A DNA stretch of 64,000 bases from Sepioteuthis lessoniana (taxonomy: Eukaryota > Mollusca > Cephalopoda > Myopsida > Loliginidae). The stretch covers positions 159,062,346-159,126,345 of the forward strand of contig OY757904.1 of assembly GCA_963585895.1 (NCBI GenBank), written 5' to 3'. Within the stretch, counting starts at the first letter, position 1. The number at the start of each line of letters is the position of its first letter. The position numbers and the translations under genes are program-made. The notes beneath the pieces were generated by a model. The model did not search any database. It was not told where the DNA came from and worked only from the letters and a program-made list of their open reading frames with translations. This document shows, piece after piece, positions 42,072 through 51,301 of the stretch.

Positions 42072-42400
42072 TTGATTGATTGATTTTAATGATATGTCAA
42101 CCAGTCAAGGGTTATTTTATACCCAGACGTTAGGGAATCACTTTCACTGTACGTTCATATTTACATTTTTTTACAGTTGTTTCTTGAAAGATTTTTTGGC
42201 ACACAGCCCATAACAGGTAACACCACTCCGGCTCAGAGTGGACCTAGGAATAATGACAATTAAGTGGTATTCAATATTCTTCAGATCTCCAAAACTGGAT
42301 CCCCACCATCAGATGCTGTTTAGTGTCATACGCTGGACAGCCTTTTTTTGGGGGGGGGAGATCTTACATTTGTGTATTTTAAACTCCACTGGGCAGTATG
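42072..42400 (-). repeat. SINE-D copy with (AATC)n tail
   Basis: Plus order (antisense): GATTGATTGATTTT tail (42072), GATATGTCAACC, TTATTTTATACCC, TTCACTGTACGTTCATATT, then the body CACTCCGGCTCAGAGTGGAC (42225) and head region to about 42400. Confidence 0.75.
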
Positions 42401-42554
42401 AAGATTGTGTTGCGTCAAACTTCCAAAGGAAAAGCACCTTGCTGTCTAGAAAATCAGTATTTGAAATCCTGGCATTTTTCCTGGGATCAAACACTAACAT
42501 CGAACACTGATGCTAATTGCAAACAAGCAACTTATCTATAAAACGTGTCCTGAA

Positions 42555-42783
42555 AAGACTCAAAGCAGCATCTAATGGTTAGGTTCCAGTCCCCGAAATT
42601 TGGAAAATTTGGAGTACTCCTTCATTGCCATTACTCACAGGTCCACTCTGTTAGGGTCCCATCTATGGGTCAAATAAAACTATTTAATTATTCACTATAC
42701 TTGAAAGTATTCAACTGCTTGCAAACAAATGAGCTCTAACTCGTTTTAAAATAAAATTACCTACAAACTATTTACTTACAAAT

Positions 42784-42868
<85 letters not shown>

Positions 42869-42910
42869 TTTGGCATTAAATAACCACCAAGGATTGATAT
42901 ACCATTAAAC
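42555..42910 (+). repeat. SINE-D copy whose linker contains a CA/TA microsatellite
   Basis: Body 42560-42675 (TGCCATTACTCACAGGTCCA, then CATCTATGGGTCAAATAAAA), linker with ACTTGAAAGTATTCAACTGC and GAGCTCTAACTCGTTTTAAA, then (CA)n(TA)n 42786-42864, then the 3' end TTTGGCATTAAATAACCACC to 42910. Confidence 0.75.
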
Positions 42911-43348
42911 CAAATAAATTAACTTAATCTATAAAACATTTTTAAAGACTTATTGCAAACTTTGTGAGAAGACAGGTTGACATTTCGAGCAAATTAATTT
43001 TGTTTTCAAGAACATTTACTGATCACCTGTTGTCTCTTCCTGTTCAACAAAATGCCGGAAATTCCATACATCTGGAAATGGCACGAACTTATTGCATTTC
43101 TTGATCAATAGCAAATGTGTCTCAGTGCAAAAATAAAAAGCTAAAATGTAATTGGTAAATAGAATTTCCAGTTTATTATTTTACAGATTTGGTATTCAAA
43201 TGCTGATAATATCGTGTCTTGTATATATGTACCAGGAAAGATTTATACATATAAAAAGTTTATTCTATCAGCAATTGTTGTTGTTATTCTTGATCTATGA
43301 CAATATTTTTTTCTGATTTTCAAGATATTTCTCCAGTAAAATTAAAAT

Positions 43349-43735
43349 CATCATCAAGACGTACCGACAACAGAGATTCCTTTGACTCCCTCTCACCATC
43401 CGTCCCTATCAGCCACCGCTCTTGGAAAGTTCTCTAGATGGCATTCGGTGTCCATGCAGATGAATGTAAATTTTTGCTGGTCAAAGAACACTGGTGGGCC
43501 CATATAATGGAGTCCATAGAGAGAACGTCACTTATGAGTTCGACCTTGCTCCCCCGGTTGGGCCCAGCAAATTTGGTTCGTCTGACTTGGATGTTTTCTT
43601 TTTTTTTTTTTTTGGTGGGAGCGAAGTGGCAATGCTGTTTTTGTTTTGTTGGCTGTCGTTTCTAGACATTATTCAAAACAGCACGTAACATCGTTGTATA
43701 GTTCCACTTTAGATTTTTCTCCAATTATAAATTAT
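43349..43735 (-). mobile_element. RTE LINE 3' fragment
   Basis: Starts beside ATCATCATC (tail) at 43350, followed by the C-terminal coding region in antisense (GTCACTTATGAGTTCGACCT at about 43528, TTGGTTCGTCTGACTTGGAT at about 43573). Well decayed, with a T15 insertion at 43598-43612. Confidence 0.75.
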
Positions 43736-43970
43736 TTCTTTAGTAATATTATTATCAGTACATTCTATCACAATCCTTCTATGAATTCCTGGTCCCTTTA
43801 CATTTTTTATTCAAAACACAAAGATTTGAGGTGAAAAAAAAAAAGCGAAATTCAGTATTAACTGCGAAATGAATGAAATTAAATTGAACTTATGAAATGA
43901 GTTGACAGTAGCAAGAAAATCCGAAACATTGCTTACGTGTACTGCCTGAATTGAAATACCGTAATGATAC

Positions 43971-44252
43971 TATTTACCAACCCCTCCGCTCGGGCAGGAT
44001 ATGACACAAGGTCAATTTTTAAGCGGAGTTTAACAGGTTTGAATTCAGAGTTTTCCTTCTCCTAGACTAGTTGCCTCACCAAGGCTGAAGAACCTAGTCT
44101 GTCCTACTATTTACCCATAGCTGGAAGGAGAATAATTGGATTCATACCTTTCCCAAGGGTATTAGTGCTATGTGAAATGCAATCAGTATCGTCCAGGATT
44201 TGAACTCGTATCACCGTGTTCATTTTCTACGGCGATAACGACTACACCACGG
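43971..44252 (-). repeat. SINE-A copy
   Basis: Minus order: tRNA-like head (GTGGTGTAGTCGTTATCGCC and GAGTTCAAATCC B-box-like), GGGAAAGGTATGAATCCAAT, GACTAGGTTCTTCAGCCTTG, AACTCTGAATTCAAACCTGT, then the 3' end CATATCCTGCCCGAGCGGAG and GGTTGGTAAATA. Very similar to 46125-46412 (opposite strand) and 49303-49580. Confidence 0.85.
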
Positions 44253-44524
44253 GAAATACCCTAATGATTCATGTTTCATTCCTTATCTCTCATCGCCATA
44301 ATTGTCTATACATAATGATTGAAGTGAATAAAAGTTTTTATATTTTTATTTACTAAATCGTGTTCTATCACAGGTCACATAAAAAATATTTACTAATTCC
44401 CTAATATTTCATGTCTACCATCGCTAAACTTATGGTCGGTGAACTCTATGGAATCCAATCTTTTTTTTTTGTTGCTTATGGGATCCCAGATTATGCTTGT
44501 AACATAATTTTTGAAAGTTTCCCC

Positions 44525-44617
44525 GGAATAGCTGATTGATTGATTTTGACGGTACTTCAATACGTCTAGGATTATTTCATACCAAGAGGTTAAAGAATTG
44601 CGTTCACCGTATATTTA
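44525..44617 (-). repeat. SINE-D (AATC)n tail fragment
   Basis: GATTGATTGATTTTGACGGT at 44533, then GGATTATTTCATACC and ATTGCGTTCACCGTATATTT. The copy ends exactly where a mariner-like terminus begins. Confidence 0.65.
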
Positions 44618-44780
44618 CGAGGGTAAATCAAAAGTTTTGCAATAGTTAGGTACGTGTTAGTTGGCTGCATCCATGTATGATTTGAAAGATGCATAGATGA
44701 ACATGCCACGTAATCTATTTCGGGAACTTCTGCTTTAAAAGTTGCAAGAACCTCGACTATCAGGCAAGGGTAGGTATTTC
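44617..44780 (+). mobile_element. Mariner-like terminal fragment
   Basis: Begins TACGAGGGTAAATCAAAAGT, typical of mariner terminal repeats next to a TA. The following 150 bp may be untranslated element sequence. The other end is not found nearby; RTE sequence begins at 44790. Confidence 0.55.
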
Positions 44781-44789
44781 TAAATTCAT

Positions 44790-45360
44790 TTCAGTTTAGC
44801 TTTTGCAGTGCTCTTTTTTCTGCTCACTTCATTTATTGTTTGCCATGCTATCCTAGATTGTCTATCTTCAACCGAGTCTCTAATCTTATTGATCTGATTT
44901 TGCATGTATTCAGTCTGCTCTTTTAGCTATATGTTAGCTAAATCCTTTTGTGTCTTTAAGTTTCAGGGCATTGGTATTGGTTGGATTCTTCCTGTTGCAT
45001 TTGGAGGCAGTTTTCACGTCTGCACGCTTTTCTCTAACCGCTAATGTCTCCCATGGGACTCTAGGTGTAGTTCTTTGTTTAGTTGGTATGTATTCCGCAT
45101 CCGCTTCTAAGGGCGTTTACGAAATTCTCATATTCGTCATTCGGAGTATGTATTTCTGTCTTCTTCTGTAGTTCATCGAATTTGTTTCTTAGTGCTAACC
45201 CATATCTATCTCTAATATCCCTGTTATTAAGCAGGGCCCAGTCATAGTGAACGATGGTCGTTGTTCGGGTGGCATTATTTCGTAGGCTCAGTCATATTTT
45301 TGCCGTGACAATTCGGTGATCGGAGGACACACCCTCGAATGAAGACTAAGCCTCGCAATT
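44790..45360 (-). mobile_element. RTE LINE internal fragment (endonuclease end to RT start)
   Basis: Antisense match to 17510-18085: TTTATTGTTTGCCATGCTAT, AACCGAGTCTCTAATCTTAT, CCCATGGGACTCTAGGTGTA, GGGCCCAGTCATAGTG and GTGACAATTCGGTGATCGGA. It stops near 45360 at the same element region where the 15.9 kb copy is inverted. It lacks both the RT body and a GAT tail. Confidence 0.8.
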
Positions 45361-45730
45361 AGAATGTGAACCTAGTCTAAAGAAGCTAACTCTATTGGAC
45401 TTATTAGAACAAAAAAAAACCCAAAGTAAACGTAAAATAGAATGCCAATAAGGATGCTAAGAAAAATATGAAATACTTCAATGAATTTTTAAAAAGTAGT
45501 CGTGGACTTTAACTAAGTTAAAACCTTATAATGAAAGACGGAGGGAAGTAAGAAAAAGATTTTTTTTGAAAGCCATGGGAGGCAGTATGGTGGATGTAAA
45601 GGCAAACGGATAAACCTTCTGATGGCTCAACGCAATGCCTAACCCGGTCGTGGACGTATGAACCTACGGTTCAACGGCCAGGATCGATTAGTTCGATCGG
45701 AGAATTACTGCTGCTCATCTATAAGGGTGG
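45361..45730. other. No gene seen
   Basis: Unassigned sequence. Confidence 0.6.
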
Positions 45731-45828
45731 CCTCTGTTGATGAGAATAAAAACAGCCATCGAAAGATAACCAAATAATTATATGGCTTCAAGTAATTATT
45801 TGAAATTATTATTTGAATAATTATTTGA

Positions 45829-45919
45829 ATAATTATTTGAAACCATATGTGTGCAAGCAAGTAATCATAGTTAAATACTATAATTACTTGCTTGCACACA
45901 TATGGTTTCAAATAATTAT
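45829..45919. repeat. Perfect 37-bp inverted repeat with 17-base loop
   Basis: Arms 45829-45865 and 45883-45919 are exact reverse complements and contain GAAACCATATGTGTGCAAGC and GCTTGCACACATATGGTTTC. Loop CATAGTTAAATACTATA. The arms resemble SINE-D linker sequence (CACACA-TTAAATGGTTTCAA). An adjacent imperfect TTTGAATAATTA tandem lies at 45800-45830. Confidence 0.9.
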
Positions 45920-46124
45920 AATCCTTAGTTATCCTGCCCCCAGAAACAAAATAACACAGCTTTGAAACAATAATAGTATTTAGTGTATATAAAAGAAAAT
46001 GTCATTCAACAGTTTTTACATTCAATAATCTTACATAAAGGCAAATTCTATCAGAGACCACCAGGTATTAGCTTATCTTTTAACTTCTTTTCAGGCAGTT
46101 TGGAACAAGGCTATCTTTACGGAG

Positions 46125-46412
46125 GTGCCCGTGGTGTAATGGTTATCGTCACAGGATATGGACACGGCGATACGAGTTCAATTCCTGGACAAGACTGATT
46201 GCATTTCACATAGCACTAATACCCTTGGGAAAGGTATGAATCCAATTATTCTCCCTCCAGCTATGAATAAATAGTAGGGCAGACTAGGTTCTTCAGCCTT
46301 GGTGAGGCAACTAGTCTAGGAGAAGGAAAACTCTGAATTCAAACCTCTTAAACTCCGCTTAAAAAAATTGACCTTGTGTCATATCCTGCCCGAGCGGAGG
46401 GGTTGGTAAATA
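46125..46412 (+). repeat. SINE-A copy, well preserved
   Basis: Head: GTGGTGTAATGGTTATCGTC (A box) and GAGTTCAATTCC (B box), followed by CCCTTGGGAAAGGTATGAAT, GCAGACTAGGTTCTTCAGCC, and a 3' end GCGGAGGGGTTGGTAAATA. Opposite orientation to 43971-44252, 1.9 kb away. Resembles published octopus tRNA-derived SINEs in layout, but I cannot assign a name. Confidence 0.85.
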
Positions 46413-47095
46413 GGATCTTTACGGTGGATTTTTTTTTTCTTCACAGCGTCGTATTTGGATGGCTTCCTCCCTTTCTCTACTGAGGGCTGTCTGGTACAAG
46501 GTCAATAAAACTCAGAGCTGGTGGAAAGCTATTTCGTCTGACCTTTCTGTCTACTGTTATTTTAACTTCGATCTCATCTCCAATTTCGTTTTGCTTTCGA
46601 TTTAATTTATACATTTCGTAATTCGGTCAGAGTCAGGTGTTGGGTGTGACTTCAAAAGGCCATTAGCTCCCTGTAGAATTCTCTACCGAATTCTGGGACT
46701 AAATTTTGCTAGAAAAGTTTGTTTTGATTAGGATGGTTAACTTCGAAATGTCAACATTTTGTTTTATGATTTCCCCTTTTCATCAAACGAATCATAAATT
46801 CTTTTTCTTAAAAATGACCACATTCCGTAATTCCCTTTAGGCACTGAACAATTCACTAGGTCGACTCTGGCTTTTGATGGACATAGAGGACATGCTTTTT
46901 TCATAACACGAATTTTATAACAAATTTCGGGATAAAATAAACAACATGATTTTTTTCTACGCGGTCCGTCTAAAGCCATTACGCTATTTCACATTCGCAA
47001 TGTATTTTCTCTAATCTTCAAAAATCCAAATTAACTATTATTTCCTCCTCTGGGTATTAAACCCCTTCTGACGGTCCCAGAAATCTATTGGTTCA
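46413..47095. other. No gene seen
   Basis: Unassigned. A minus frame at 46979-46764 (71 codons, with CPLCPSKARVDLVNC) carries a Cys pair but no further domain, and its status is unclear. Confidence 0.45.
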
Positions 47096-47099
47096 CATT

Positions 47100-47700
47100 A
47101 GTAAACAATAATAGCTTCAAGTAACAATTCTTTATACAAATAATTTACTGTTGTATCAAGTATTTCAATCGAATACGAATAATTTATAATGAGATCGATT
47201 CGGCCCGTCGGTGATATCATCATCATCATCATCATGTCGTGCCGCTAGCACGGATATCCCTGACCCTCTCTCGCCACTTCTCCCTATCATTCATCGCTTC
47301 TGGCAGATCTTCAGGGCTACATCCCGTATCCTCACATAGATGCTGCATGTATGTTCGAGCTGGTCGTCCTGCTTTTGCTTGGCCATATGCGGGGTTCCAT
47401 AGGAGTACGTCACTTATGAGCTCGTCCTTGCTTCTCCAGCAGTGTCCTGGGTGTCTGGTTGGTCTAACTTGGATAGTTTTCGTGATGGGAGGTGATATCA
47501 TAGCATATTCTATCTCTCCGGTCCTGAGTGGACTTTGGAGTAATGTCAGTAAAGAAGTAATCTACACCCCCCCCCCCAGAGCCCCAGAACTGAAGCCTCA
47601 CCATTAAATATAGTTTAGAGTCATACCTTTTTCTGGCGAGGGAGCTTTCCTTTCCTGAAGGAGATACAGAGTTGGTAATGTTTAAATCCATTGTGTATGG
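47100..47700 (-). repeat. SINE-D copy split by an RTE 3' fragment
   Basis: Linker at 47105-47185 (GGTT/CTTCAAGTAACAATTC, ATCAAGTATTTCAATCG), body start GATTCGGCCCGTCGGTGATA to 47220, and continuation from 47491 (GGTGATATCATAGCATATTC, CCGGTCCTGAGTGGACTTT) to about 47700. Removal of 47221-47501 restores alignment with other SINE-D bodies (for example 58435-58490). Confidence 0.75.
47210..47501 (-). mobile_element. RTE LINE 3' fragment with 11-bp target duplication
   Basis: GGTGATATCAT occurs at 47210-47220 and 47491-47501. Between them lies a (GAT)n tail (47221-47235) and about 255 bp of the RTE 3' end on the minus strand, coding TKTIQVRPTRHPGHCWRSKD, then RPARTYMQHLCEDTGC and MNDREKWRERVRDIRASGTT, open for 85 codons. 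Severely 5'-truncated but recent. Confidence 0.9.
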
Positions 47701-47836
47701 TTGTGTTCCAAAGGATGAGATTGTTAATAGCATCTTTACGTCCGTTGATCAGTGAATTTGAAGATAACTTTGCTTATTTTTTCAGCTGGTTGGTTTAGAA
47801 ATGTCTCATCAAATTCAAAATTGATAAATCTACTTT

Positions 47837-47962
47837 AATAAAACTAAATCAATTTCTTACACAAATGCACACTCAATTGATAAAGCCTGAATTACAGTTG
47901 CATAAAGCTAAGTCAAGTTAATTGAAAAATGCGACCAAAAGATTGTGTGTTTTACCAGTTTT
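47837..47962. repeat. Direct repeat, left copy (flank of SINE-G)
   Basis: About 126 bp, containing AAAGCCTGAATTACAGTTGC and TTAATTGAAAAATGCGACC. Repeated at 48318-48449 with roughly 10% differences. Confidence 0.85.
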
Positions 47963-48317
47963 AGGAACTTAGGGAACCAACGCCTATAACAATGTGTCCA
48001 GCAGGACAAATAGCGTAACGGTTATATGCGTTGGTTCCCTAAGCTTTTAAGGAGACAATCATCTGGCAGTTGCAGGTTCAATCCTGACTGCAGGCAAGTA
48101 ACAATACAGGAATACTTAACACTTGTACCCGGTTATGTCTAACGGAATCAGAACAGGCGACCCCGTGGATTCAATAAAGGACGTAGGTCGAAGTGCCGTG
48201 TAGGTTCCCGAGTTCGACAAACACCTGAAGAAGGCCGGTGGACATATCGGCCGAAACGTTGTGGAAATAACAATGACGATAAAGACAATAGTCCGGAAAC
48301 TCTCAATGATAAAAATT
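47963..48317 (+). repeat. SINE-G copy, full length, with snap-back head
   Basis: A 38-bp antisense copy of the head (47963-48000, AGGAACTTAGGGAACCAACG) precedes the sense head (48001-48055, GCGTTGGTTCCCTAAGCTTT), forming an imperfect inverted repeat. Then the B-box GGTTCAATCC (48075), body, core with CACCTGAAGAAGGCC and a GGCCGAAACGTTG end (48225-48265), and tail AATGATAAAAATTAATAAAA. Confidence 0.8.
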
Positions 48318-48449
48318 AATAAAATGAAATCAATTTCTTATATAAATGCACACTCTGTATCGATATTAATAAAGCCTGAATTACTGTTGCATAAAGCTAA
48401 GTTAAGTTAATTGAAAAATGCAACTAAAAAATTGTGTTTTTCCAGTTTT
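48318..48449. repeat. Direct repeat, right copy (flank of SINE-G)
   Basis: Partner of 47837-47962, including AAAGCCTGAATTACTGTTGC and the shared CCAGTTTT end. Confidence 0.85.
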
Positions 48450-49018
48450 CCATTTGGGGATGAGCCTGGAAAATCAGTATTTGATGTTTTTTTCTTACTT
48501 GATGTCTGTGTAGAGAATCTGATGAAGATTTTTCTCTTCCATACATCGAATTTATGCTGACAGAATTTAATTTCTCCAAAATTTTAATTTTCTTCATAAA
48601 ATTATTTGATTATAAATTTAGTGGTGCAAGACATTTGAGCGGGTTGTACATTTTTTTTTTTTTGACAAAAAAATGTTGACTTGGTGGATGGTTAGATTTA
48701 AAATAAGAGAAACGTTATCGGTTAGCGAGATCGTCAAGGTTGATAACAACACTATTTCTATGATGTCGCAGCTCAGTACGTTGACTACAACCCTATAATG
48801 TCACAGTGACTTCCCCTGATAACACGATTGCAGCCGAGAATAATTATAAAAGTTATCGCCATTATAATTGCATATCAAAAAAGTAAATAGATTATTAAAA
48901 AAGATTGAAAGGGAATAATAACATATACATATTCATTTTCAGCCTCATTTTTCACAAAAATCTACATTTTAAGAAGAGATTTTAAAGGCAAATATGTGAA
49001 TATGTAAATTGTGAATTT
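48450..49018. other. No gene seen
   Basis: Unassigned. T13 run near 48651. Confidence 0.6.
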
Positions 49019-49020
49019 GT

Positions 49021-49234
49021 AAATCGTGTCACCAAAACAACCGCTGCTTCCAGTCTCATACAAGTTTATGACTCGCCCTCAATATAATTTGACAATGATA
49101 GCGATTTCTTCTTAATGATACTTCATTAATGATACTTCATTAAGAAGAAATCGCTATCATTGTCAAGTTATATTGAGGGCGAGTCATAAACTTGTATGAG
49201 ACTGGAAGCAGCGGTTGTTTTGGTGACACGATTT
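49021..49234. repeat. 97-bp near-perfect inverted repeat with 20-base spacer
   Basis: Arms 49021-49117 and 49138-49234 match as reverse complements at 96 of 97 positions (one mismatch at 49088). The ends start AAATCGTGTCACCAAAACAA on plus and on minus. The spacer ATACTTCATTAATGATACTT is built from the same motif as the arm tips. No terminal target duplication is evident. Not part of any repeat family recognised here. Confidence 0.95.
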
Positions 49235-49278
49235 TATGTTGAACAAGAAGTCAAACATACTGACAGACACAGCAGCTT

Positions 49279-49304
49279 TATATATATATATATATATATA
49301 TATA
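49279..49304. repeat. (TA)n microsatellite
   Basis: Perfect TA run abutting a SINE-A 3' end. Confidence 0.95.
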
Positions 49305-49580
49305 CCAAACCCTCCGCTCGGGCAGGATATGACACAAGGTCAATTTTTAAGCGGAGTTTAACAGGTTTTAATTCAGAGTTTTCCTTCTCCTAGACTAGTT
49401 GCCTCACCAGGGCTGAAGAAACTTGTCTGTCCTACTATTTACTCATAGCTGGGGAGAGAATAATTGGATTCATACCTTTCCCAAGGGTATTAGTGTTATG
49501 TGAAATGCAATCAGTCTCGTGTAGGATTTGAACTCGTGTCGCTGTGTCCATTTCCTACGACGATAACCATTACACCACCT
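49303..49580 (-). repeat. SINE-A copy
   Basis: Same order as 43971-44252, nearly identical through the 3' end (TACCAAACCCTCCGCTCGGG on plus). Head at 49540-49580. Ends beside a TA microsatellite. Confidence 0.85.
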
Positions 49581-49596
49581 CCAAATATATATATAC

Positions 49597-49716
49597 ATCA
49601 TGGCATGCCACTAGCACGGATTTTCCTGGCCCTCTCCCGCCACTTGTCCCGATCGTTCATCGCTCTCGGTATGTCTTCCATGCTTTATCCCGTGTCAGTA
49701 CAGTTGTAGATAGGTT
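49597..49716 (-). mobile_element. RTE LINE 3'-terminal fragment
   Basis: CATCATGGCATGCCACTAGC at 49597, then antisense of the EWRERVRD-type C-terminus (CCACTTGTCCCGATCGTTCA at about 49641). Only about 120 bp, flanked by (TA)n at 49717-49744. Confidence 0.8.
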
Positions 49717-49744
49717 ATTATATATATATATATATATATATATA
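49717..49744. repeat. (TA)n microsatellite
   Basis: Perfect TA run next to the RTE fragment. Confidence 0.95.
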
Positions 49745-49749
49745 TCCCA

Positions 49750-50515
49750 ATAAAAGTGGTACATCATAGTGAGATGTTTATAAATGCAATAAACTTAAAA
49801 TGTTCATATAGAATAGAGAAATTTCCAGTACAATTTGCAACTAAATGATAGTTTTAGTGAACCAACGTTCGTGCGGAACAGCATTTCCTAATCCAAATCC
49901 TCGATATAACAAAGACTATAAAATGCTATTTAGAAGTCTTCACTCATTCCTGAATAGAAGTATCAGTATCATCATGGACCATGTTACAATGAGAACTCAA
50001 GAGGTTCTCTAGTCGTCTGGTTATTAAAAAAACAAATCAGAATCTAAAGAAACGTATAAATAACAAATCATTGCTATTAAGAAAAAAAAAAACCCCAAAA
50101 ACAACACAAAATGGCGTAAATGAAATAATTTTAGATGCAGTTTACCAATTAAATAATCAATTGTTTTGATTAAATCTGATTTTAATTACTGAAAATCTTA
50201 TCAACTACATTTTGGCACATGGAATAAACAGCAATATTACAGTGCGTCTCATTTGTGAAAAACAACAACTAAGTTTTATTTTTTCTTATTCATCGTCACT
50301 TCCGAATATGCGTCAGTTGCTTTGTGGCAGCTGGCGAAAAGAAAGTCAGAAAAACAAACAAAAAATTCATTTCTAGCTAAAGATTTTCCCAAAGATTTTG
50401 GGCAATTGCTTTTTAAGAGTGGCTAATATACGATGGCTCGCCATGGAACAACGTTTAGCAATATGAATGCCATTAGTTTGACTTATTTTATCAAGAAACC
50501 AACACTTGAAACCTT
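49750..50515. other. No gene seen
   Basis: Unassigned AT-rich sequence. Confidence 0.6.
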
Positions 50516-50519
50516 GTGC

Positions 50520-50765
50520 CACATGGAGGCACGCTTAGTGTAACGGTTATCATCGTAGAAAATGGAATCGGTGAACTAAGTTTGTGTTTCACTCCGCCAT
50601 TGCGGAAGGCATGAATCCATCAGTTCTCTCTGCAGCTATGGGTAAATAATGGAGCAGACTGGGCTCTTTAGCTTTGGTAAGGCAACCAGTCTAGGACAAA
50701 GAAGATTCTAAATTCAAACCAGCTGTACTCTGCTTGAAACTGACCTTGTTGTCACATCTTAGTCA
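50520..50765 (+). repeat. SINE-A copy, diverged
   Basis: GCACGCTTAGTGTAACGGTT (A box region), GAAGGCATGAATCCATCAGT, GAGCAGACTGGGCTCTTTAG, TCTAAATTCAAACCAGCTGT and CTGACCTTGTTGTCACATC. Older than 46125-46412. Confidence 0.75.
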
Positions 50766-50779
50766 TGGTGATAAGGAGA

Positions 50780-51075
50780 AATCCTTGTGGCGTAATGGAT
50801 AAAGGGCTGAACCACAACCCCAAAGTAAGTGAGTTCAAAGTCCAATTACGCAATTACACTAACTTTCGGATTAATCCTCTTTGGGGAAGGTATTAACCCC
50901 CTTATCCCCTTCCCCATGCTGATATGCCATTGAATAAAGAAGCCAAACCAAAGGTATGAAATCCCTTACCCCCACCAACTATGAGTTGATAGAATTACTT
51001 CTTTTCTTTGACAAGGATGGCTTTAGTATAAAATAACCCACAAATGTTGATATGCCATTAAATAAAGAAACCAAA
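50780..51075 (+). repeat. SINE-B copy with internal rearrangement
   Basis: Head AATCCTTGTGGCGTAATGGA and GAGTTCAAAGTCC, GGGAAGGTATTAACCCCCTT, an early 3' end (GATATGCCATTGAATAAAGA), then a second middle and 3' end from 50945 (GGTATGAAATCCCTTACCC, GATATGCCATTAAATAAAGA). It looks like two overlapping SINE-B 3' halves. Confidence 0.7.
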
Positions 51076-51300
51076 ACTTGTTCGTAGCGGAGAGCTAGGT
51101 TGAATACTTATAAATGTAATTTAGATATATATTTGACGACTGGTGACCGTAGATCTGTCAATCAGAGAGTACCTCCCCACTGTATTGATAGGGGTCAGAG
51201 TGAAGGGACCAATGGGAGATTTTGTTCAAGATAAAGTTAACCTTACAAAATGCTTAATTTGAGATGAAATAGTTATTTATTATCACTGACACGCATTGTA
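51076..51300. other. No gene seen
   Basis: Short unassigned spacer. Confidence 0.6.
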
Positions 51301-51301
51301 G

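Noticed and set aside
46764-46979. 71-codon minus frame with CPLC as a zinc-finger gene
   Set aside because: Only one Cys pair, no second metal-binding half, and no neighbouring exon.
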